Shown in pieces: positions 26,277 to 31,364 of a stretch of 31,364 nt of DNA (position 1 is the stretch's first letter; every line of letters begins with the position of its first letter). A model generated the notes under the pieces. The model worked only from the letters and a program-made list of their open reading frames with translations, was not told where the DNA came from and did not search any database. Source of the stretch: Prevotella sp. (lineage in GTDB: Bacteria; Bacteroidota; Bacteroidia; Bacteroidales; Bacteroidaceae); NCBI GenBank assembly GCA_017617615.1, contig JAFZVV010000018.1, positions 1-31,364 on the forward strand, given 5' to 3'. The position numbers and the translations under genes were made by a program.

Positions 26277-27639
26277 TTTCCCTCTGTTTATGCGTGGAGT
26301 ATCCATACCATGCTACCACGATGAAGCAGATGAAAGGCAGAATGAACGACAGGTTCACAGCAGGGAAACCGGCAATCGTTTTCATGTCGATAATCGAAGC
26401 CTGCAGCGGAGGCAGCACCGAACCGCCGAGGATGGCCATGATAAGGCCGGCGGCGCCAAACTTCGCGTCATCGCCCAGTCCATCAAGGGCGATGCCGTAG
26501 ATGGTGGGGAACATCAACGACATGCAGCCGCTCACGCACACCAGGCAGTAGAGTCCCAGACGGTTCTGGAAGAGGATGACACCCAGGGTAAACAACATCC
26601 CCAGACAGGCGAAGATGGTGAGCAACTTCGCAGGCTTCAGCCATTTCATCAGGTAGGTGGCGATGAACCGCGAGCAGATGAAGAAGAGCATGGCTATAAT
26701 ATTATATCCTTGGCTGAGCACCTCAGCATTTCTTTCAGTCATTGCTCCCGAAGTGTCTATATTAAAGAGATTTCCGATAAAGCACTCAAATGATGTATAA
26801 TTACCTTCAGCCAACAATAGTCGTGTGCCATACTGGATGATGAACGTCCAGCACATGATCTGGGCACCTACGTAGAAGAACTGGGCTATCACGCCCTCAC
26901 GGTAGTATTTCAGCGAGAAGATACGCTTCAGCGTGGGCAGGAAATGGATGTCGTGGCTCTGGTCGCCGTTCTTCGGCATCTTCGTGAAGAGGATGATGAG
27001 GAACATCACTACAATCACCAGTCCGATGGCGAGGTAGGGCGACACGAGCACGCTCAGGTCGGCATTCTTCATCGCGGTGAAGTCGGCATCGTTGAGCAGC
27101 GCGCGGTCTTCGGTGCTCATCGGGTTGAGTTTCGCCTGGATGAAGTTCATCGCCACGAACATACCGATAATCGACCCGCAGGGGTTGAAGCACTGTGCCA
27201 TGTTCAGGCGCCGGGTGGCAGTCTCGTCGCTGCCCATGGTGAGGATATAGGGGTTGCAGCTCGTTTCCAGGAACGACAGGCCGCAGGTCATCACAAAGTA
27301 GGCGATGAGGAAACAGCCATACACGCCCACCATCTTCGCGGGGAAGAACAGCAGGGCACCGGTGGCATAGAGACCGAGGCCCATGAGCACACCCGCCTTG
27401 TAGGAGTATTTGCGGATGAAGATGGCAGCGGGGAAGGCCATGGCAAAGTAACCGCCATAGAAAGCCACCTGCACCAGTGCCCCCTCGGTGACGTTCATAC
27501 GGAAAATCTTCGAGAAGGCCTTCACCATCGGGTTGGTGATGTCGTTGGCAAAGCCCCAGAGGGCGAAGCAGAAGGTGACGAGGATGAACGGGATGAGGAA
27601 ACTCACGCCGTCTTTCGAGAGGATGGAATCGCGTTTCAT
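26257..27639 (-). CDS. fucP: FucP-type MFS sugar permease (L-fucose/proton symporter family)
   Basis: Inner-membrane major facilitator of the FucP/GluP family, 460 residues with about 12 hydrophobic helices. Family-specific stretches include FLIPFILVTFCFALWGFAND (14-33), AFYGGYFAMAFPAAIFIRKY (59-78) and FLETSCNPYI (123-132), with the conserved acidic Glu125 inside the membrane. The helix 10 region GCMSLMFPTIYGIALDGLG is also typical. FucP imports L-fucose with a proton; relatives take other hexoses, so fucose is the best but not the only candidate substrate. No fucose catabolic gene is nearby. The reading frame ends within a family B repeat, so the last few residues (RERLKIEN) are repeat-encoded. 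Confidence 0.88.
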   Translation of the reverse strand: MKRDSILSKDGVSFLIPFILVTFCFALWGFANDITNPMVKAFSKIFRMNVTEGALVQVAFYGGYFAMAFPAAIFIRKYSYKAGVLMGLGLYATGALLFFPAKMVGVYGCFLIAYFVMTCGLSFLETSCNPYILTMGSDETATRRLNMAQCFNPCGSIIGMFVAMNFIQAKLNPMSTEDRALLNDADFTAMKNADLSVLVSPYLAIGLVIVVMFLIILFTKMPKNGDQSHDIHFLPTLKRIFSLKYYREGVIAQFFYVGAQIMCWTFIIQYGTRLLLAEGNYTSFECFIGNLFNIDTSGAMTERNAEVLSQGYNIIAMLFFICSRFIATYLMKWLKPAKLLTIFACLGMLFTLGVILFQNRLGLYCLVCVSGCMSLMFPTIYGIALDGLGDDAKFGAAGLIMAILGGSVLPPLQASIIDMKTIAGFPAVNLSFILPFICFIVVAWYGYSTHKQRERLKIEN

Positions 27640-27702
27640 TGTTGAGTTGATGTGTTATGGTAAATGCCGGTGCGAGGTGCCCGACGGCTGTGTCTACATA
27701 GA

Positions 27703-27754
27703 AACACAGAGGTACAGACGACTCTTCTTCTCCGTGCCTCTGTATCTCTGTGTT
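27703..27754. repeat. Family C hairpin repeat upstream of the permease gene
   Basis: AACACAGAGGTACAGA (27703-27718) and TCTGTATCTCTGTGTT (27739-27754) pair over 16 positions with one G-U pair. It is related to the hairpin at 15800-15854. It lies about 60 bases upstream of the permease start, so it would sit in its leader or promoter region. Confidence 0.7.
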
Positions 27755-27780
27755 GACAAGGAATTAAATGTAAAATATTT

Positions 27781-27822
27781 AATCCTCAATATTCAATATT
27801 CAATTTTCAATATTCAATATAC
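27781..27822. repeat. Family B-type TTCAATATTCAA repeat
   Basis: Repeated words CAATATTCAATATTCAATTT without the CGGGC palindrome. They fill the gap just after the stop codon of the helix-hairpin-helix gene. Confidence 0.55.
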
Positions 27823-27824
27823 TT

Positions 27825-28232
27825 TTAGTACTCCATCATCGGAGGAAGTTCCTTGGCCTGGTCAACCATCTTCACCACTTCCTTCAGGCTGGGAACGCGT
27901 CTCACGAGGTTCTTCTCGGCATTCACTTCCTCAAGTTTGGGCTGCAGGTTCTCGGGCTTGCGGTTGCGGAATTCCTTCACGGTGTCCACACCGGCAGCCT
28001 CGAGCAGCTCGGAGAACTGTGGGCCTACGCCCTTGATGCGCATCAGGTCGCAGTGGTTGGTCCAGGTGAGGATGAGTTTCGGGGAGATGTCTGTTGCCTC
28101 GGCCAGCTCCTTGCGTCCGGCGGGTTTGCAGCATTTCTCGAGCAGTTCTTTGTCGGTGTTGATGCCAGCGGCAATCAGCTTCTCGGCATACACGGGGCCG
28201 ATACCCTCAATGTCAACAATCTTGTATATCAT
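27825..28232 (-). CDS. Small helix-hairpin-helix protein (DUF4332-like)
   Basis: Cytoplasmic protein of 135 residues built of helix-hairpin-helix elements. The first is IVDIEGIGPVYAEKLIAAGI (about 5-24), the second CDLMRIKGVGPQFSELLEAA (about 61-80). Between them a CCKPAGRKELAEATDIS segment links the pair. The tail (95-135) is charged and helical. Helix-hairpin-helix pairs usually bind DNA or RNA non-specifically or serve in protein contacts; no specific role is known. The open frame extends upstream to an ATG at 28355, but I start at 28232 (MIYKIVDIEGIG). The conserved fold begins there, and a strong promoter lies at 28277-28306, inside the longer version. Confidence 0.85.
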   Translation of the reverse strand: MIYKIVDIEGIGPVYAEKLIAAGINTDKELLEKCCKPAGRKELAEATDISPKLILTWTNHCDLMRIKGVGPQFSELLEAAGVDTVKEFRNRKPENLQPKLEEVNAEKNLVRRVPSLKEVVKMVDQAKELPPMMEY

Positions 28233-28276
28233 AACTCTGTTGTTTAGGTTAATAAAAAATGCTTTTCTATGATTTA

Positions 28277-28306
28277 CAAAAATAGGTATAATCCTTGATA
28301 CAACAA
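28277..28306 (-). promoter_or_regulatory. Promoter of the helix-hairpin-helix gene
   Basis: On the minus strand TTG (28306-28304), a 19-base spacer and TATTTTTG (28284-28277) match the Bacteroidetes promoter. Its position supports the start codon at 28232, giving a leader of about 40 bases. Confidence 0.7.
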
Positions 28307-28434
28307 TCCGCAACCCCATTTTTATAATATATTTTAACAAATTACCCCTCGCCATCGGGCAGTGGATTTCTTGTCGTTTTCCTGCCTACTGTCATTGGCT
28401 GGTGTTGATGACGGCTCGTCAACGCAGGTTGATG

Positions 28435-29679
28435 TCAGATAACCTTGTATTTTCTGAGTAGTGCCACACGTTCACGACCTATTTTTATGGTTTCCAATGC
28501 ATGGAGTTCTTTACCTTTCTTTACCCGCGTCAAGTAAAGGATGATACGGTGAAGCCATCCGATAGGCAAAAGGATGGGGAATCGCTTGACGTAGAGAAAT
28601 TGTTGTTGTATGTAAAGGGGTGGTGGAAACAGCGATCTGAGAATGCCCGAAAAGGATTGATGACGATTGTTTTTCGACTTGACGGCACCCAGTGTGATAT
28701 TGCTGCTATGCATACGGTTTTCGTCAACATTTCCCATCAGTCCGCCAGTCATGATGTCATCGAGTAAAGGCAGGATATCGACCTCACCTTGCTGCCATTC
28801 GCTTGGCACATGGGCTTTCTCCAGGTCGGTGGAGAGATGTTCGCTCAAAATTTTGAACAGGGCGGCTGGCAGAATGCCCATTCCCGCCTGTTGGCATGAA
28901 CTTACGATGTGGTTCCAGTCTACCTGCCCGCCATATTGCTGGGCATAGAGGCCGATATCGCAGATTTGCCTGATGCCCATCCCGCCATAAAGGAAATGCT
29001 TGAAGGCATGAAGAATAAGAAACAATAGATGGTCAGTATGCGACAAAGTGCGCACATCCATATCTTGCACATGAAGGGTGATGGTGTGTTGGTGTGCTGA
29101 AGAGAAGAAGTCGGCAAAAAGGCCAAATGCTTCTTGGTCGGGTGCAAACATCTGTCGGTGCAGCTCCACATAGAGCGGAGAGGAAGGATGATGGTAGGAG
29201 ATTTCGAATTCTTTATCAAAATCGGGCTCTCCAAGGTCTGCTTGCAGGCCATAGTCGACAAGGGCATGGTGGAAGATTTCAAACAGGTCTTTGCTTACCA
29301 GCAGGTCTTCATCCACCGAGTAACGCAGCATGGGCTGAGGGTAAAGTTCACGGCATACAAGCCCTTTCATTACGATGGGGTCCAGACCATTGCCCTGAAT
29401 GTCGTGCAGCATCACTAAAAATTCGTTGGTCTGGATGACCTGACGTTTCACCCACTCCACTGCTTGTTTCTGATATTCAATCACAAGCGTCTTGTCTGCT
29501 TGTCTGAGTAGGAGCGAAGGGTAGATGGCATCGAAAATCAATGGGAGGATTTTTTGTTCCTCGGCCTTGTCGAGAAGAGCCCTCAACCCTTCTTCGGTCA
29601 GTGCCTCCGTTATCTTTCTCTTCTTGCCGCGGATGGCATGACGCAGGATATCCAGGAGTAGTGCGTCGGTATCTGTCAT
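28435..29679 (-). CDS. Nucleotidyltransferase family protein (NTP_transf_5-like)
   Basis: Predicted nucleotidyltransferase of 414 residues. The core motif is IVMKGLVCRELYPQPMLRYS (102-121), followed by VDEDLLV (122-128), where Lys105-Gly106 and the Asp123/Asp125 pair match the KG...R..DxDLLV pattern of the family. A second part, HHPSSPLYVELHRQMF (about 163-178), fits the later acidic/His strand of the fold. The C-terminal third (about 300-414) is helical and basic. Members of this family occur in peptide-modification (RiPP) clusters, including lasso-peptide clusters next to HprK-like kinases. Its start overlaps the stop of the PqqD-like gene by 4 bases, a sign of translational coupling. Base composition is more AT-rich than in the first half of the window. 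The substrate is unknown. Confidence 0.82.
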   Translation of the reverse strand: MTDTDALLLDILRHAIRGKKRKITEALTEEGLRALLDKAEEQKILPLIFDAIYPSLLLRQADKTLVIEYQKQAVEWVKRQVIQTNEFLVMLHDIQGNGLDPIVMKGLVCRELYPQPMLRYSVDEDLLVSKDLFEIFHHALVDYGLQADLGEPDFDKEFEISYHHPSSPLYVELHRQMFAPDQEAFGLFADFFSSAHQHTITLHVQDMDVRTLSHTDHLLFLILHAFKHFLYGGMGIRQICDIGLYAQQYGGQVDWNHIVSSCQQAGMGILPAALFKILSEHLSTDLEKAHVPSEWQQGEVDILPLLDDIMTGGLMGNVDENRMHSSNITLGAVKSKNNRHQSFSGILRSLFPPPLYIQQQFLYVKRFPILLPIGWLHRIILYLTRVKKGKELHALETIKIGRERVALLRKYKVI

Positions 29680-29966
29680 TTTTCAATGTCGTCTTCCTCT
29701 ATGAGGTAACCTGCTGCCAACATCTGTTGGATAAGTTCCAATAGTTTGGCTTCCGTCTCTTCTTTTGGCTTGTGCGAGAAGAAAGCCAGGGCCTCTGCCA
29801 CTACTTGGGGTTCTTTTCCCTTAGCCAACAGCGACCAAGCCATGGACGCTCCTTTGGTTAGCTGCATAACGTGGGGGCAAACATCCCATGTGGCTCGTGT
29901 GCCTACAAGCATGTGTACGCCGCAGACATGCAGCAGTTCTATTCCAGGTCTTGCCTTATAGGTCAT
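29676..29966 (-). CDS. PqqD-like protein (RiPP recognition element candidate)
   Basis: Small protein of 96 residues. After a short N-terminal beta region (GIELLHVCGVHMLVGT, 8-23), an LTKGASMAWSLLAKGKEPQV segment (36-55) and a helical C-terminus (EAKLLELIQQMLAAGYLIEE, about 72-91) fit the PqqD fold of beta strands followed by a three-helix winged-helix-like bundle. PqqD domains bind the leader of a precursor peptide and present it to modifying enzymes. The gene overlaps both neighbours (11 bases with the kinase-like gene upstream, 4 bases with the nucleotidyltransferase downstream), so the three proteins very likely function together. The family call rests on fold pattern and context rather than on catalytic residues. 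Confidence 0.78.
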   Translation of the reverse strand: MTYKARPGIELLHVCGVHMLVGTRATWDVCPHVMQLTKGASMAWSLLAKGKEPQVVAEALAFFSHKPKEETEAKLLELIQQMLAAGYLIEEDDIEK

Positions 29967-30696
29967 GGTGTTGTACCTCCCATTCTTTCATTACATTGTA
30001 GATGAGTTCGGAAGAAACGTGGTCGCCTCTGTTGGTCAATTCCCAAATGGGGACGGTTTGCAGCAGTCTCTTCGTCAGCGCAGCCACACGGTGCAACATC
30101 TCCTTTGTGTCAAACGACTGGAAGATGGAAAAATATGTGCGGGTGGCAACGTCTTTAGGGGTAACGGGGGCGATGCTGTTCTCTCCATGCTTCAAAAAGA
30201 TGATGCCAGCCAAAGGGGCACCATCGGCACCGTGCCAACGTTCCTTTCCGTTCCAGGGCGAAGGGTGCACGAAAGCGGTATTGTCATCACGAAGTTCAAT
30301 GATAGGCTTGTCGCCGTTGATGATGCCGATTTCATCGGGGTACAACTCGCTAAGATTCTTGTATTGTGTCGATTTCCCGATGCCGGGAGGAGCGGTGATG
30401 AGCCAGGCATGGCCATGCCAACTGATAGCGACACCATGAAAAATAAATCGGTCGTATGCCATCAGATATTCTGATGTGCGACAACCGATAAGACTGTATT
30501 CTGCAAATGCGTCACGGGTGGTGTTGCCTATCTTACGCCAGTCGTCATACTCAGATTTCCCCACACTGATTAAGTTTGCATCATTGGGTATCACAGTATC
30601 GGACTTCACATAACCTCTGAGTCCTTGGATAGTGTCAGCAAATTCTAAAGCGTAACAGAAACTGATGCCTGCCATTTCTACAAGAACCTTGTGCAT
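29956..30696 (-). CDS. HprK-like (HPr kinase-related) protein
   Basis: Predicted P-loop kinase of 246 residues. It has the segment RFIFHGVAISWHGHAWLITA (83-102), leading into Walker A APPGIGKST (102-110), then INGDKPIIEL (126-135) with Asp129 at the position of the HPr kinase Walker B/catalytic region, and PSPWNGKERW (145-154), as in HprK-related proteins (HSPWxGK). It lacks the N-terminal domain of true HPr kinases, and no PTS gene is nearby, so HPr is an unlikely substrate. HprK-like proteins with PqqD and nucleotidyltransferase partners occur in lasso-peptide and other RiPP clusters, where at least one phosphorylates the precursor. An internal Met at residue 8 could be an alternative start. 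Confidence 0.82.
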   Translation of the reverse strand: MHKVLVEMAGISFCYALEFADTIQGLRGYVKSDTVIPNDANLISVGKSEYDDWRKIGNTTRDAFAEYSLIGCRTSEYLMAYDRFIFHGVAISWHGHAWLITAPPGIGKSTQYKNLSELYPDEIGIINGDKPIIELRDDNTAFVHPSPWNGKERWHGADGAPLAGIIFLKHGENSIAPVTPKDVATRTYFSIFQSFDTKEMLHRVAALTKRLLQTVPIWELTNRGDHVSSELIYNVMKEWEVQHHDL

Positions 30697-30756
30697 AACA
30701 ACTAAAGAGCTTTTCCATTAAAAAGAGATGACATAAGATACTAGACTACTGTGCTT

Positions 30757-31059
30757 TTAAATCCATTGAACAACTTCTGTGGAGAAATAAAAAACAGTGT
30801 ATTCACCACAGTCTGAAGCTGAGGTCATCTGAAGGATATCGTATCCAGCCTTTCCCTGAACTTCTTCTGCTAAAATGCCATACATATCACCATTTTTAAC
30901 GAATTTACTAAGTAATTGATTAAATGCCTCATCAGTCATACCACCCGAGTACAAATCCGGGTTATCCATCACATCATCCATAAGCCATTCATACCATTCC
31001 TCTAAGATTGTTTCAGGGTCAACACATGTTGCCCAAACACCATACGCTGTTTGTCCCAT
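30757..31059 (-). CDS. Small protein of unknown function upstream of the kinase cassette
   Basis: A 100-residue acidic protein, MGQTAYGVWATCVDPETILE at the start and STEVVQWI at the end, with no signal peptide or membrane helix. It is rich in Trp, Tyr, Asp and Glu. No known family is recognised. It lies 60 bases upstream of the HprK-like gene on the same strand, so it could be a precursor or an accessory protein of the peptide-tailoring cassette, or an unrelated gene. Its size is large for a typical RiPP precursor, and I find no clear leader/core boundary. The surrounding DNA is AT-rich. Confidence 0.6.
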   Translation of the reverse strand: MGQTAYGVWATCVDPETILEEWYEWLMDDVMDNPDLYSGGMTDEAFNQLLSKFVKNGDMYGILAEEVQGKAGYDILQMTSASDCGEYTVFYFSTEVVQWI

Positions 31060-31102
31060 ATTTTTTCTTTATTATATAGTTAATATTACAATGATTTGCG
31101 TA

Positions 31103-31364
31103 TTATTTCACTTCAAATTGCATACAATCATCGTATCTTATTTCTAAATCTTTCTTGCCTTTTTCCAGCACCAAAGCCAACACGATTTTCGAAATCTGTT
31201 TTTTGCCATAGATGCTGTCGTAAGCATAAGCACCACTGCCTTTGTGCCAGTGAACGGTGTCATTCACACACAAACTATCGAGTTGACGGTAGAACGTATC
31301 CGAAGGCACGTCATCAAACTCTGCATTCACCCTACAGACCCTACGCTGAAGTACGTCGCCAGGG
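31103..31364 (-). CDS. Unknown protein, C-terminal part only (runs off the right edge)
   Basis: An open frame on the minus strand ending at 31103 stays open to the end of the window, so only about 87 C-terminal residues are seen. A GTG at 31330 could start a 75-residue protein, but the upstream codons continue in frame without a stop (PGDVLQRRVCRVNAEFDD), so a truncated longer gene is more likely. Visible features are many charged residues, HWHKGSGAYAYDSIYGKK and a KDLEIRYDDCMQFEVK end. I do not recognise it. It lies 43 bases upstream of the 100-residue protein gene. Confidence 0.5.
   Translation of the reverse strand, partial: PGDVLQRRVCRVNAEFDDVPSDTFYRQLDSLCVNDTVHWHKGSGAYAYDSIYGKKQISKIVLALVLEKGKKDLEIRYDDCMQFEVK

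Noticed and set aside
28233..28355. N-terminal extension of the helix-hairpin-helix protein
   Set aside because: A promoter lies inside this segment and the conserved fold starts at the internal Met at 28232.
30757..31059. Lasso-peptide precursor with a defined core
   Set aside because: No Thr at the penultimate leader position followed by a Gly/Ala/Ser/Cys start with Asp or Glu at ring position 7-9 could be placed convincingly, and 100 residues is long for such a precursor.

Overview
The window looks like a chromosomal segment of a Bacteroidales bacterium, probably Prevotella-like. The grounds are: TAnnTTTG-type promoters with a TTTG/TTG element 19-20 bases upstream; a BspA-like leucine-rich-repeat surface protein with a C-terminal tail of Por/type IX sorting type; a streptopain-type (C10) protease with a dockerin-like tail; a FucP-type sugar permease; and intergenic families of short hairpin repeats. 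Most of the window is GC-rich. The 5' part of the BspA-like gene, some intergenic repeats and roughly the last 3 kb are clearly more AT-rich. Species identity cannot be fixed from this sequence alone.

Layout. 151-3273 (minus): the nucleic-acid binding protein Tex and a TrmH-family RNA methyltransferase. 3412-10529 (plus): an ABC-F ATPase, a periplasmic M13 endopeptidase, a MetA-type homoserine O-acyltransferase and a U32 (RlhA-like) enzyme carrying two 9-base-unit repeat arrays. 10697-11680 (plus): an SH3-like lipoprotein with a multi-spanning membrane part and a zinc ribbon, ending at a clear terminator. 11984-15742 (plus): the BspA-like surface protein. 15743-16214: a repeat-rich intergenic stretch that supplies the promoter of the next operon.

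16215-23700 (plus) is the most interesting part. Five genes lie in one direction: a membrane-anchored vWA-like protein, a small three-helix membrane protein, a tubulin/FtsZ-like protein, a very large Hsp70/actin-fold ATPase, and a membrane-anchored coiled-coil protein. A tubulin-like and an actin-like nucleotide-binding protein in one operon with three membrane proteins suggests an uncharacterised envelope-associated cytoskeletal or membrane-remodelling machine. That is an inference from motifs and context.

23852-28232 (minus): the C10 protease, the FucP-type permease and a small helix-hairpin-helix (DUF4332-like) protein. 28435-31364 (minus): a tightly coupled HprK-like kinase, PqqD-like and nucleotidyltransferase cassette, with two small unknown genes upstream, one cut by the window edge. 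This combination is typical of modified-peptide (RiPP) tailoring, but no precursor, cyclase or transporter is visible inside the window. No tRNA, rRNA, CRISPR array or transposase was recognised.
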